Source: Bacteroidales bacterium (GTDB lineage: Bacteria; Bacteroidota; Bacteroidia; Bacteroidales; UBA932). From it: a stretch of 64,000 nucleotides of DNA. The notes beneath the pieces were generated by a model. It made no database searches. It saw only the letters and a program-made list of their open reading frames with translations, and was not told the origin of the DNA. The stretch lies in contig JAMPAT010000004.1 of assembly GCA_023667095.1 (NCBI GenBank), positions 62,001 to 126,000 of the forward strand, read 5' to 3'. Below, in pieces: positions 9,450 through 17,917 of the stretch (its first letter is position 1; each line of letters begins with the position of its first letter). The position numbers and the translations under genes were made by a program.

Positions 9450-9577
9450 GTACCATGTCCTCTGCTGCAGGAGATGGCCTGATTCAGGGAAACCTGGGAC
9501 GGACTGCCGGGGAATAATAAAATAGCAGCCATATCCCTTGGATACAGCTGCTAATAAGCTTAATTGACAGGCAAGAC

Positions 9578-9751
9578 TTATTTGGTAGCTTCAACAGAAA
9601 CTTTCCTGAAATCTTTCATCAGCTTCATGATGTTCAGGGCTGCTTTACGGGCGCGTGCTCCGGCAGCCTTGTTGCCTTTTTCAACCTGAGCATCAGCATT
9701 CTCAACGAATACTGCATACTCTGCTTTAATCTGGTCTACAAGCTCTTTCAT
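9578..9751 (-). CDS. Histone H1-like small basic protein
   Basis: A 57-codon gene read directly from the sequence: it begins MKELVDQIKAEYAVFVENAD and contains QVEKGNKAAGARARKAAL, ending KVSVEATK. This is the conserved short histone H1-like protein of Bacteroidota, thought to bind or compact DNA. An N-terminal acidic helix is followed by a Lys/Arg/Ala helix with the invariant EKGNKAAGARARKA stretch. Single gene between a terminator and pth, with no obvious partner. Confidence 0.88.
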   Translation of the reverse strand: MKELVDQIKAEYAVFVENADAQVEKGNKAAGARARKAALNIMKLMKDFRKVSVEATK

Positions 9752-9848
9752 CGTAGGTGAAATTTAATAGTTCGTTAAACATTAAGCATCAAAACTTTGT
9801 GCAAGGTAGGGAATAAATCCGTGAAAACCAAATTTAAACCTCAAAATC

Positions 9849-10418
9849 CTATCTGTTTTTGGCATTTACAACATTCATGGCCCTGTCCGGACCCATTAAT
9901 GCGAATGCCTTGATGCCTTCAATGGCCCTTTCACATATTTCCGGCATCTGTTTCTGCTCTTCATCGGACAGCTCCCCAAGTACAAAGTCTATCTGTCCTC
10001 CACGGCTGAAGTCACTGCCGATACCGGCACGCATCCTCGCATATTCCTGGCTTCCTAACATTTCAGTGATGTTGGACAGTCCGTTATGCCCTCCTGCGCT
10101 TCCGTTTTTCCGGAGCCTCAATGTCCCGAAAGGGATGTTGAGGTCATCTGATATTACAAGCAGGTTCTCCAGCGGAAGCTTCATCTCATTCATCCAATAC
10201 CTTACTGCCTTTCCGCTGAGATTCATATAGGTAGACGGCTTGAGCAGGGTGAATCGCTTTCCTTTGAATGAAATTTCTGCTGTATTGCCGTATCTTCCGC
10301 TTTCAAAAACAACATTGGACGCCTTAGCCCAGGCGTCCAATATCATGAATCCCATATTGTGTCTGGTATTGGCATATTCGATACCTATGTTTCCAAGGCC
10401 GACTATCAGATAATTCAT
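9849..10418 (-). CDS. pth: Peptidyl-tRNA hydrolase
   Basis: Releases peptides from peptidyl-tRNA that drops off ribosomes. 189 residues, the normal length. The start MNYLIVGLGNIGIEYANTRHN is the family N terminus with catalytic His20 and Asn21; this selects 10418 over an upstream in-frame ATG at 10451. The conserved VISDDLNIPFGTLRLRKNGS and GGHNGL segments are present. It follows the L25 gene by 36 nt, and the L25-pth pairing is a common bacterial arrangement (ctc-pth). Confidence 0.97.
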   Translation of the reverse strand: MNYLIVGLGNIGIEYANTRHNMGFMILDAWAKASNVVFESGRYGNTAEISFKGKRFTLLKPSTYMNLSGKAVRYWMNEMKLPLENLLVISDDLNIPFGTLRLRKNGSAGGHNGLSNITEMLGSQEYARMRAGIGSDFSRGGQIDFVLGELSDEEQKQMPEICERAIEGIKAFALMGPDRAMNVVNAKNR

Positions 10419-10454
10419 ACCTTTACAATATTGAATATGTGTCTGTGGCAAAGA

Positions 10455-11030
10455 CTACTTAGCCTCCCTTGCAGCCTGGTTTGTGGCACGTGTAGGGCGT
10501 ACTGAGCAGATGATGGTTGCCTTAGGTGAAACGATGTTCACACCCTCAAAGTGGAGGTCTCCTGCAACAATCTGCTTTCCGATCTTGAGGCTTGTTGTAT
10601 CTACCTCGAGGAAGTCTGGAAGCTGCTCCATCTGTGCGCTGATGCGGAGCTTGCGGCTCATGACAAGGAGCTTGCCTCCCATCTTCACACCCTCTGAGTG
10701 TCCTGTGATCTTGACAGGAACGTTGATTGTGACAGGTTTCTCCGGACATACTGCGAGGAAGTCCACGTGAAGCGCCTCATCGGTAACTGGGTGATACTGT
10801 ACCTCGTGGAGGATGGCTGTAAGCCTCTTCTCTCCAAGGTCGAGGTCAACGATGTATGAATTTGGAGTGTAGGTAAGGCTCTTGAGGTCCTTTGCGTCTA
10901 CTGTGAAGAGTACATTCTCCATTCCAAGTCCATAGAGGTTGCATGGAACGAGTCCGCTTCTCCTGATTGCCTTGATGACAGCCTTGTTTCCGACTTCGCG
11001 GATCTGGCCTTTAAGTTCAATGTGTTTCAT
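10455..11030 (-). CDS. rplY: 50S ribosomal protein L25 / Ctc family
   Basis: 191 residues: an N-terminal L25 domain that binds 5S rRNA (about residues 1-95), then the TL5/Ctc beta domain. Recognisable stretches are LKGQIREVGNKAVIKAIRRSG and LHEVQYHPVTDEALHVDFL. This is the long, two-domain form, usual in Bacteroidota. It is followed by pth. The transcript has a structured leader (11031-11137). Confidence 0.95.
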   Translation of the reverse strand: MKHIELKGQIREVGNKAVIKAIRRSGLVPCNLYGLGMENVLFTVDAKDLKSLTYTPNSYIVDLDLGEKRLTAILHEVQYHPVTDEALHVDFLAVCPEKPVTINVPVKITGHSEGVKMGGKLLVMSRKLRISAQMEQLPDFLEVDTTSLKIGKQIVAGDLHFEGVNIVSPKATIICSVRPTRATNQAAREAK

Positions 11031-11137
11031 TGTCTGTAATAAAATTAAAATGTGTTACTCAGTCCTGTGCCGTCACCGGCCCGCAGGACCCCATTGCACC
11101 AAAAAGCACGCTCGCTTTTTATGGGGCTGCAAAGATA
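11031..11137 (-). promoter_or_regulatory. L25 promoter and structured leader
   Basis: TATCTTTG at 11137-11130 (minus) is a perfect -7 box. The roughly 95-nt leader has two stem-loops: AAAAAGC/GCTTTTT (11120-11101), almost at the predicted transcript start and ending in a T run, and GTCCTG/CAGGAC (11089-11062). Such a leader could serve autogenous control of L25 or attenuation; this is inference. Confidence 0.45.
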
Positions 11138-11240
11138 GATATTTTCTTGAAAATAAAAAATTTATTTGCCATCCTCTGCACTTCCATGCCATTTCCGGTT
11201 GTGTCTTCCTCTTATGGACGCTGTAATACGTGAAGTCCGG

Positions 11241-12488
11241 CTATTCGACCAGCCTTGTGGCGAAGTTCCAGTCAAGAGTCCTGTAGTAATTGTCCAGATA
11301 TGCCCCGCCGTTACACGGAAGATACATGCTCATCCCCCCGAAACGCCTTATTGCAAAGCCTGGGTATGGATTGTCCGGATTGTTGGCAAGGAATGTATCG
11401 GTTGCAGCCTTGTATACGACACATCTGTCAAATGCCAGATGGAATCTCTCCAGCTCTGCCTCTGTGCATCCGAGGTTCTCCACAATGTCGCAGAGGTCGT
11501 AGAACCAGTGGTAATTATACGTGTAGTATTGCTGAATGCTGCTGAATGGAAGGCCGTCCAGTGCCTCCCTGTGACCAGCGAAGATGCGGGAGAGCTCTAT
11601 TGCAAGGTTTGCGACAGCAGAAAGGTCTATCAGTGAAATTGTAGCAGACCTGTACGCTCCGCTCTGGACATCATATATGCTGTAGTAGCTCTTGCAAAGT
11701 TCCTCAAGCCTTGTCTGCAAGTTTACGGATGAGAATAGATGCCTGGTCATTTCCCTGTAGTTCATTCCGTCGGAGAGTATCTCTGCCGGTGAGGCCACGA
11801 GGTAGTGTGCCTTGTTGCGAAGCTGGCACGAAACTTCTGCCCCACCCATAAGGCATGCATCGAATATCAGATAGTCAAGCCTGAAAGGAATGGCGTCTGC
11901 AAAATCCCTGATGTCAATCTCGTGCGATTCCCTGAGGTCTGTCTCCTGTCCGATAGACTTCTGTACGCTGCCCAGTCCTGCGCTGTAGCCATTTTCGTAT
12001 CTTGACGAATTTGAATAGTAGTATTCAGGCAGGAAGCCTGTCCCGTGAGACGAGAAGAGAAGTCCATATTCATCTGCCGGGAAATTCTCCTTTGCATATT
12101 CGAGTACATTCCTCAAAGTCTCTGCCGAGGCGGAATGCGTTCCAGCAGGATATGTTACAAGGGTGTCCATTACAACCTTTCCTTTGTTGTGGTATGCCCT
12201 TATTATATAGGATGGTGCCTGGGTCGAACTGCTGTATCTGTTCAGATGAGAGTATATCAGCAATGTGTTGTTGTCTGTGAATGGTGCCTGGACCATGTCC
12301 CTGATGTTTCCTGCAATCGAGCCTGCAAGGTTGTTGCTTCCTGCTGTATAGAATACGAATACCCTCCTGGCTGTGTCCTGCTCCTGCACAACCGGTTTTT
12401 CGCATGAATGCAGCATTGCAAGTGCCATGGCTGCAAGAACCGCCGCCATCCACCTGGCTGATAATATATGTTTTCTATATTTTCGCAT
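11241..12488 (-). CDS. Clostripain-family (C11) cysteine peptidase lipoprotein
   Basis: 415 residues. The N terminus has a basic n-region, a hydrophobic core and LHSC, giving lipidated Cys29. The caspase-fold dyad is visible: His148 in LLFSSHGTGF and Cys212 in LIFDACLMGG. C11 peptidases of gut Bacteroidales cleave after basic residues and some activate toxins. No cognate substrate gene is adjacent. A TATTTTTG box lies at 12500-12493, very close to the ATG at 12488, so the true start could be a later Met (12449), although that would remove the basic n-region. Confidence 0.9.
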   Translation of the reverse strand: MRKYRKHILSARWMAAVLAAMALAMLHSCEKPVVQEQDTARRVFVFYTAGSNNLAGSIAGNIRDMVQAPFTDNNTLLIYSHLNRYSSSTQAPSYIIRAYHNKGKVVMDTLVTYPAGTHSASAETLRNVLEYAKENFPADEYGLLFSSHGTGFLPEYYYSNSSRYENGYSAGLGSVQKSIGQETDLRESHEIDIRDFADAIPFRLDYLIFDACLMGGAEVSCQLRNKAHYLVASPAEILSDGMNYREMTRHLFSSVNLQTRLEELCKSYYSIYDVQSGAYRSATISLIDLSAVANLAIELSRIFAGHREALDGLPFSSIQQYYTYNYHWFYDLCDIVENLGCTEAELERFHLAFDRCVVYKAATDTFLANNPDNPYPGFAIRRFGGMSMYLPCNGGAYLDNYYRTLDWNFATRLVE

Positions 12489-12614
12489 CCTGCAAAAATA
12501 TGAATTAAATTACAGCTGGCAATGGAAAATCCTTTTAATCGGCCAAAAACCGCAGGCGGGCGTGCGGATGTCTGGTCTGGCTGTCTTTAAATGTTTCTAT
12601 TACGTCTGCTATCT

Positions 12615-13490
12615 TCATTTTTCGTCTTTCTTTTTAGGAAGTTTTGCAGAAGTCTTTTCTATCTTCTTTTCATTGGAGGCCACTCTACGCTCCACTTTCT
12701 TAATGTCCTCTGCTGGTGGAAGCTCTTCGGGACGTATGCCTCTTTGACCGAGCATTTGGCGGACACTTTGGTTGTTGTCCATGTGCTCACGTGTTATAGG
12801 CATCTCGCCATGAAGGTCTTTTTGCTCCACGTTATAGTTGGTCATTTCGGTGGCGAGGTTTTTGGCTGCAATAGTCAGTGTCGGCAGGAAGTCGGCCAAT
12901 GGTCGCGTAGACTTTATGCCGAGCCTCTGCTTCATATCCTCTGTGGTATGCCCACCGAACAGGACAGTGTCTCCCTTTGAGCGGATGCGTCCGAAGCCTC
13001 TGTCGTCAACGCCACGTTCGTAGATGTTGCGTGACAGCTGCTTTTCCGATGCCCGCAGCCGGTCGCGGGTCTCAAGGCGCGACAGTTGCTGGAGATGCTC
13101 TGCTATCAGCTCCGCACGGCGCGTCTGCACGGCGAAATATCCTTGTGCAAAGGCAATCTCTTCTTTCTTCGGGTCACCGTTTTGAGCAATCAGATAACAC
13201 GCATAGCGGGTGAGCATGAAGTCTTGAACTTCGCGTTGTCCACCTTTTCCGATAGTTATCATTTTCGTGACCTCACGAAAATGATCATCAACGCTGATAT
13301 TCTGCGTTTTACAGGACTCTACCGCACGGGTTATAGCTACTTGGAAATTTTCCCAACGGCTATAGCCAAGCACGGCTTGCAATTCGCGTGCAAACCATAC
13401 TTCTATTTTGTCGGAACCGTCTTCGCTTTCGATGTATCTGCAAATATCATCGAAAGATTGCTTATGTTGTGTTATTCGTTGCAAATCCAT
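12615..13490 (-). CDS. dinD: DNA damage-inducible protein D (DinD)
   Basis: 291 residues with the DinD/BRO-N-like N-terminal domain (ICRYIESEDGSDKIEVWFAREL, GYSRWENF) and the conserved segment FMLTRYACYLIAQNGDP. The C terminus is a long Lys/Glu-rich tail, KKDEK at the end. In E. coli DinD inhibits RecA filaments. In Bacteroidales, dinD genes are often embedded in type I restriction loci beside hsdS and a tyrosine recombinase, which is the context here. The promoter box TATCTTTG (13519-13512) is enclosed by a 12-bp inverted repeat. Confidence 0.9.
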   Translation of the reverse strand: MDLQRITQHKQSFDDICRYIESEDGSDKIEVWFARELQAVLGYSRWENFQVAITRAVESCKTQNISVDDHFREVTKMITIGKGGQREVQDFMLTRYACYLIAQNGDPKKEEIAFAQGYFAVQTRRAELIAEHLQQLSRLETRDRLRASEKQLSRNIYERGVDDRGFGRIRSKGDTVLFGGHTTEDMKQRLGIKSTRPLADFLPTLTIAAKNLATEMTNYNVEQKDLHGEMPITREHMDNNQSVRQMLGQRGIRPEELPPAEDIKKVERRVASNEKKIEKTSAKLPKKKDEK

Positions 13491-13494
13491 CGTT

Positions 13495-13541
13495 TATCGC
13501 ATTTTGGACTACAAAGATACTTTTTTTTGCAAAATGCGATA
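13495..13541. repeat. 12-bp inverted repeat enclosing the dinD promoter
   Basis: TATCGCATTTTG (13495-13506) and CAAAATGCGATA (13530-13541) are perfect inverted copies separated by 23 bp. The interval contains TATCTTTG (13519-13512, minus), the likely dinD -7 box; the predicted start of transcription falls in or next to the left arm. This could be an operator or a recombination site. Confidence 0.6.
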
Positions 13542-13546
13542 AGATG

Positions 13547-14543
13547 TCACCCTAAATATTTCTTATGGGCGATTTTGACATTATTTTGATTGACTATCGC
13601 ATAATGGAGAGTTGTATCAATGCGAACATGCCCGAGCAGACGCTGCACTTGCTCAATAGGCATTCCCTTGTCAATCGCCATTGTTGCCAATGTGCGACGG
13701 AACTTGTGCGGATGTACTTTGGGAAGATCCAGCCGGCGGCCCATCTTTCGGATACGAACTTCTATACCACCTATTGTCAGCCGGTTGTGCGGAGCAGACA
13801 GAGAAACGAACAAAGCAGGATTTTCATCAGTCCGTTCATTCAGATACTGTTGAAGGTGCAGTTTAGTGCGGGCATTAAAATAAACTATACGTTCCTTATT
13901 TCCTTTGCCGAAGACAATGCATTGCCTTTCATGGAAATCAATATCCGTCCGGTTTAGCTTCACTAGTTCTCCGACACGGATGCCCGTTGATGCAAGAATA
14001 TCAATTATAGCTAAGTCACGCCTATTTGTGCAGTTGTCACGTAGCAGTTCTAGCTGTTCATCGCTCAATACCTCCTTTACAAGGGAATCCGTCTTCACCT
14101 TGTGAATCCTCCGGACAGGGCTTTTAGCTATATAGTCCTCATCTTCCAGCCATGCAAAGAAACTTGAAAATATGCGTCTCATGTTATCAATTGTCACTTT
14201 GCTTGATTTGTGGTTCTCTTGATATTCTGAGAGATAGGTACGGATGTCTGATGTCGTGATATGGCATATATATCGCCAGAGAAAGCGTAAACAGTAGCCG
14301 TTCAATGGTATTGCGATAGTATGTCAATGTCTTGTCTGAGCACCCCTCTATTTTCTTTGCTGATATAAAAGAATTCAGCAGTTGATTATTCTCTTGTGTA
14401 TGCAGAGTTGAACATTCTGCCTTTTCTATGATTTTTACATTCTGCAGTTCTGATGCAAGCACAGCCTTAAGCCGTGCCATTTGTCGGCAGTCTAAGTCAC
14501 ACTGCATTTCCGCAACTATCGCCTGAATGATGTTATCTTTCAT
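13547..14543 (-). pseudogene. Tyrosine recombinase, frameshifted in a TA run
   Basis: Two overlapping frames together make one phage-integrase family protein. The first (14543-14187) carries the N-terminal SAM-like core-binding region up to DKTLTYYRNTIERLL. The second (down to 13547) continues with CHITTSDIRTYLSEYQ and holds the catalytic domain: Arg in STGIRVGELVKL, HKFRRTLATMAIDKG, LLGHVRIDTTLHY with the nucleophile Tyr. Frames switch at an ATATATAT run (14266-14273). One extra TA there would restore a continuous reading frame. The catalytic half is intact. Short recombinases of this type invert hsdS or surface-gene DNA in Bacteroidales. A real slip, phase-variable tract or sequencing error are all possible. 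Confidence 0.8.
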
Positions 14544-14589
14544 AATTCTGGTATTTTTTCATTAATATATGATAAAGGATTAAAGCTGC

Positions 14590-14603
14590 TAAATCAGAAT
14601 TTA
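14590..14603 (+). repeat. Left inverted-repeat arm, candidate recombination site
   Basis: TAAATCAGAATTTA. An exact reverse-complement copy is at 17744-17757, inside the hsdS conserved codons. It lies 46 bp upstream of the recombinase start. Match extends weakly to the left (G[CT]TG[CT]). Confidence 0.65.
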
Positions 14604-14608
14604 CGTGC

Positions 14609-14660
14609 AAGCCGAGCGCAGAGCCAAACGCAGTTTGAGCCATGCCGAGGCGCAGCCGTA
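14609..14660 (+). repeat. Interspersed repeat, copy A
   Basis: Contains GCCGAGCGCAGAG, AAACGCAGTTT and ATGCCGAGGCGCAG in order. A diverged copy in the same orientation occurs at 17918-17965. Immediately right (14663-14688) is a hairpin GCCGGAC...GTCCGGC. The 14544-14905 gap otherwise holds only the left repeat arm and the promoter for the next gene. Confidence 0.6.
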
Positions 14661-14876
14661 AATGCCGGACTGAGGACGAAGTCCGGCAGGACGGAATTTA
14701 ACGCAATATAAACGAGCATGAATACATAATTTTCTCAGTTGAAGTCTGAATGGAATATTTATTACACGAAGGATGAATCGCATGGCTTCACTATAAGTTT
14801 GCGGATCAAGTGAACTTTAGACAAACTTTTAGCGAACTTTTGAAATGATTATGGCTGTTATGTGAAGAATTAATGT

Positions 14877-14884
14877 TATGTTTG
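14877..14884 (+). promoter_or_regulatory. Promoter -7 box of the AlbA-type gene
   Basis: TATGTTTG fits TAnnTTTG and is 22 bp before the ATG at 14906, which supports that start over the ATG at 14873. Confidence 0.5.
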
Positions 14885-14905
14885 CGAAGTCTAAATCACA
14901 AAAGT

Positions 14906-16273
14906 ATGTTGACTGAAAAAGATATAAGGGAGTTGGTACATGGCGGAGAAGGCTTCAATGTAGATTTCAAGCGTAGCGTGCCCTCAAAAGTTCGCGATAT
15001 AGCAGAGGAGGTATGCAGTTTCGCCAACTCTGCCGGAGGATACGTGTTGATTGGCGTGGACAATGGCAATCAGATTATCGGTGCAGAGATAGACAACAAC
15101 AGACGCTCAGCCATTCAGGATGCCATAGGTGAAATTTCACCAATGCTTCATTACGATATGTACCATGTGGAGGTGGATGGTAGGAGAGTCTGGGTAATTG
15201 ATGTCCCATCAGGCAAAAGCAAACCTTATTTCTTTTCGGGTTCGACCTATATACGCGAAGGAGCGAACTGTCAGAAACTGACCAATGTTGATGAAATCCG
15301 TAATGTTTTCCAGAAAAACGACCGTATCTATTTCGACGCGATACCACTTCCGAAAGTGGATTTGGGTAAAGAACTAGACGAAGAAAATTTTCGGGAATTC
15401 CGATATGCTGCCGGTATAGCCATGGACATCGGTGATGGACAGATATTGGAGAACATGCAAATCTATGACGATAATGACAATGTAAAAAGCGGCGGGGTGC
15501 TGTTCTTTGCCAGACATCCCGAAAATATTTATTTCCACGCAGTAATCCGCTGTGTATTGTTCAAAGGCACGGATAAAGTCTACATTTTGGATGACAAGAC
15601 CTTTGGCGGTCCTCTGCTTCAACAGTACAAAAGAGCGGTTGAATGGCTGAAAAGTAAATTGAAGGTCGCATACGAAATGGAGGGGACAGGGCCGAGAAAA
15701 GAGACCTGGGAAATTCCGTTAAGTGTGTTTAAGGAATCTATAATCAATGCGCTGTCACACCGCGATTACTATGAGCAGGGTGCAAGCATTATGATAGAAA
15801 TGTATGATGACCGTATTGAGATTAGCAATCCAGGAGATTTGCTGCCAGTGGTGGCAAAGAATTTCGGTCGTAAAAGTCTTTCCCGTAATCCGCTGATTTT
15901 TGGTTTGTTTACCCGTATGCACCTGGTTGAACATGTCGGTTCAGGTATTCCTCGAATGAAAAAGGATATGCTTGATGCCGGATTGCCTGAACCAATCTTT
16001 GAAACAGAGGGGATGTTTACCGTAATTTTCAAACGTCCTGCTGCAATGCAGGCAATAAAGGAGCAAGCCAAAGACTTTCAACTTACAGAAATACAGCGTG
16101 AAATATTGTCTGCCATCACAGATAAGCCTAACATAACGATGGATGAGCTCGGTGCGATGCTCAATCTTGGACGCTCCTCGATATACAAGAATCTGAAACA
16201 ACTGAAAGAACAAAGTATTTTAATGCGCGAAGGACGTAAAAGAGATGGCAGGTGGGTTATCAAACAGGTTTAG
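14906..16273 (+). CDS. AlbA/schlafen-type putative DNA-binding regulator with GHKL-like domain
   Basis: 455 residues. The N-terminal AlbA_2 (schlafen-like) domain includes EGFNVDFKRSV and SFANSAGGYVLIGVDN (about residues 15-53). The middle has an ATPase-like region, ESIINALSHRDYYEQ followed by DRIEISNPGDLLP and EHVGSGIPRMKKDM. The last 60 residues form a winged helix-turn-helix (ITMDELGAMLNLGRSSIYKNLKQL). This architecture was once annotated as RecG-like; it is common in mobile and restriction loci, role unknown. It lies within the interval bounded by the 14-bp inverted repeats and converges on the DUF2971 gene (9-nt gap). Confidence 0.85.
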   Translation: MLTEKDIRELVHGGEGFNVDFKRSVPSKVRDIAEEVCSFANSAGGYVLIGVDNGNQIIGAEIDNNRRSAIQDAIGEISPMLHYDMYHVEVDGRRVWVIDVPSGKSKPYFFSGSTYIREGANCQKLTNVDEIRNVFQKNDRIYFDAIPLPKVDLGKELDEENFREFRYAAGIAMDIGDGQILENMQIYDDNDNVKSGGVLFFARHPENIYFHAVIRCVLFKGTDKVYILDDKTFGGPLLQQYKRAVEWLKSKLKVAYEMEGTGPRKETWEIPLSVFKESIINALSHRDYYEQGASIMIEMYDDRIEISNPGDLLPVVAKNFGRKSLSRNPLIFGLFTRMHLVEHVGSGIPRMKKDMLDAGLPEPIFETEGMFTVIFKRPAAMQAIKEQAKDFQLTEIQREILSAITDKPNITMDELGAMLNLGRSSIYKNLKQLKEQSILMREGRKRDGRWVIKQV

Positions 16274-16282
16274 ATTGCATTG

Positions 16283-17053
16283 TCAAATAATTGCAGGGAG
16301 TAATCTAAAGGAATTCTCATCTACTGCCATTTGATATAACTTGATTTGCGGATTTAGTTCCTTCCGAACATATTGAATAATTTTTTCTTTTTCAGTTTGT
16401 TCTACATTGATTCCAAAATAGATTGAGTCAAAACTCTCTTTTTTCAGTGGCAAATAATGGTGTATTTCACGCCAATCCCACATCTCCTTATTCTGCTTCG
16501 CTTGTTGAGGAGTAAAGGCTGCATACATAGGACTTGGTTTTGGCATGACTAATCTTACTTCGTGTTCGTATTCCCAATCTTTTGCTTTTGTCCCCCATTG
16601 GTAGCTATATCTGTCATTTACACTATCATATGCGTTTGGACGATCTATTATATCCTGATATTGAACATCAATAATTATCGGTTTATTATATATTGCACCG
16701 AACATCGGTGGAACAGATTCCATTACTTTATCTATGTCAAGGCCAATACAAACACCTTTGTGATTATAGCAATAATGACTCCACATAAGTAATGAATCAT
16801 AAACTTTAGATAAACTACATAGCCAAGTCCCGTTGCGTAAATTGAGAGCATCGTTTTCTTCTTTTTTTATCCACCAGTCCTTTGGTACCCATCCCTGGAG
16901 TTGAGAATCAGGTACATCCGAGTAGTCAATTAATTTAGGATGACAATCGAAAGGATCGTTCAGTTGAGACGCATTGGTGAATTGGAGATTCTGGTTTCCA
17001 ATCATGCACTTTGCGCCAACTATATCTAAATATTTGTAGAGTATGCGAGACAT
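16283..17053 (-). CDS. DUF2971 protein
   Basis: 256 residues. Family hallmarks are LYKYLDIVG at the N terminus, FTNASQLNDPFDCHP and LLMWSHYCYNHKGVCIGLD, with conserved His, Tyr and Cys residues. Function is not known; the family is often found among defence and mobile genes. Base composition is visibly more AT-rich than the surrounding core genes. It starts 3 nt after the hsdS fragment stops, so it would be translated from the same transcript. Confidence 0.8.
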   Translation of the reverse strand: MSRILYKYLDIVGAKCMIGNQNLQFTNASQLNDPFDCHPKLIDYSDVPDSQLQGWVPKDWWIKKEENDALNLRNGTWLCSLSKVYDSLLMWSHYCYNHKGVCIGLDIDKVMESVPPMFGAIYNKPIIIDVQYQDIIDRPNAYDSVNDRYSYQWGTKAKDWEYEHEVRLVMPKPSPMYAAFTPQQAKQNKEMWDWREIHHYLPLKKESFDSIYFGINVEQTEKEKIIQYVRKELNPQIKLYQMAVDENSFRLLPAII

Positions 17054-17056
17054 TTT

Positions 17057-17776
17057 TTATTCTATCGTTATTTGTCCATTCATTAAAAGTGGTAAAAGTT
17101 CGTCACGCTGCTTAGTGAGGTAAGTTATCTCATTTCGATTCGTTACAATCATTGATAGCATTGAATCTAATTCTTCTCTCACCTTTTTTATTGGACAAAC
17201 TAATACATATAGTTCTTTCATATCCTTGTCTGAAAGATGTCCAACAGTTGAACCTTTTGCTCTTATCTCTTTCGCCTTTATATACGGCTCTATGTCATAT
17301 TTTGCTTGAACAATTGACACGTTAGAGTTATTCTTAGCTCGTAGCCTAACACTTCGTTGGTTAAGGTATGATACATTATCTGTCCAGTAGTTTATGTGAA
17401 AATTTCCGTCCATACCAATTAGCAAATCTTGTTTTTGAAGCAAATATCTTTCTTCTACTTTTTCAGTAGTATAAGCAGAAATAGAATTACTAAGAATATC
17501 TCTAATACGAACAACAGGTACAGACGTCACCTGCTCGGCAAACAATTCGGTCGAGAATGGAAAGCCATATTGAAGCTCTATCTCGTCTGCTAATTTTGCA
17601 ACATTCCACCCCTTTGGTATTTCACGTTTCAGTTTTTCACTCCATACCATTTTGTCACCGCTTGACTTATATGGTTTGCCTTCCTCATTCGGAAAGTCAA
17701 ACTGCACAAACCAGTAGTCATATAGCTGTTTCGCCATCGCCTCTAAATTCTGATTTAACAACCATCCCCATCCCAT
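17057..17776 (-). pseudogene. hsdS: Type I restriction specificity subunit, 3' half only
   Basis: The segment begins at the HsdS central conserved region (LNQNLEAMAKQLYDYW, then FVQFDFPNEEGKPY and KLKREIPKGW). It continues through one target-recognition domain (about residues 65-190 of the fragment) and ends with the C-terminal conserved helix (TYLTKQRDELLPLLMNGQI). The N-terminal target-recognition domain is missing: upstream of NQNLE the reading frame no longer resembles HsdS. The homology break coincides with the inverted-repeat arm at 17744-17757. No hsdM or hsdR is in the window. It may be a silent cassette or a relic. An ATG at 17776 could start a 239-residue product. Confidence 0.85.
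17744..17757 (-). repeat. Right inverted-repeat arm inside hsdS conserved region
   Basis: Reverse complement of TAAATCAGAATTTA at 14590-14603. On the coding strand it encodes the L-N-Q-N-L codons at the start of the HsdS central conserved region, the point where this hsdS copy loses homology. Confidence 0.65.
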
Positions 17777-17864
17777 TCTGCAACATGTAATAGGACAGGT
17801 GGCAGGACAGAAATAAATTGGAGCATGAAGCGGGAAAAACAGGACAGGGTATTCTATAAGTTCG

Positions 17865-17872
17865 TATCTTTG
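17865..17872 (+). promoter_or_regulatory. Promoter -7 box upstream of the second M49 gene
   Basis: TATCTTTG, a perfect TAnnTTTG box, giving a leader of about 108 nt that includes repeat copy B. Confidence 0.5.
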
Positions 17873-17917
17873 CACTCCGGAAGAATATGTGAAACAATGA
17901 TTATATAATAAACGATT

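Noticed and set aside
13495-13541. Invertible promoter for dinD
   Set aside because: Only 23 bp separate the arms, short for an invertible segment, and the flipped promoter would face the 3' end of the recombinase gene. An operator is more likely, so it is kept only as an inverted repeat.
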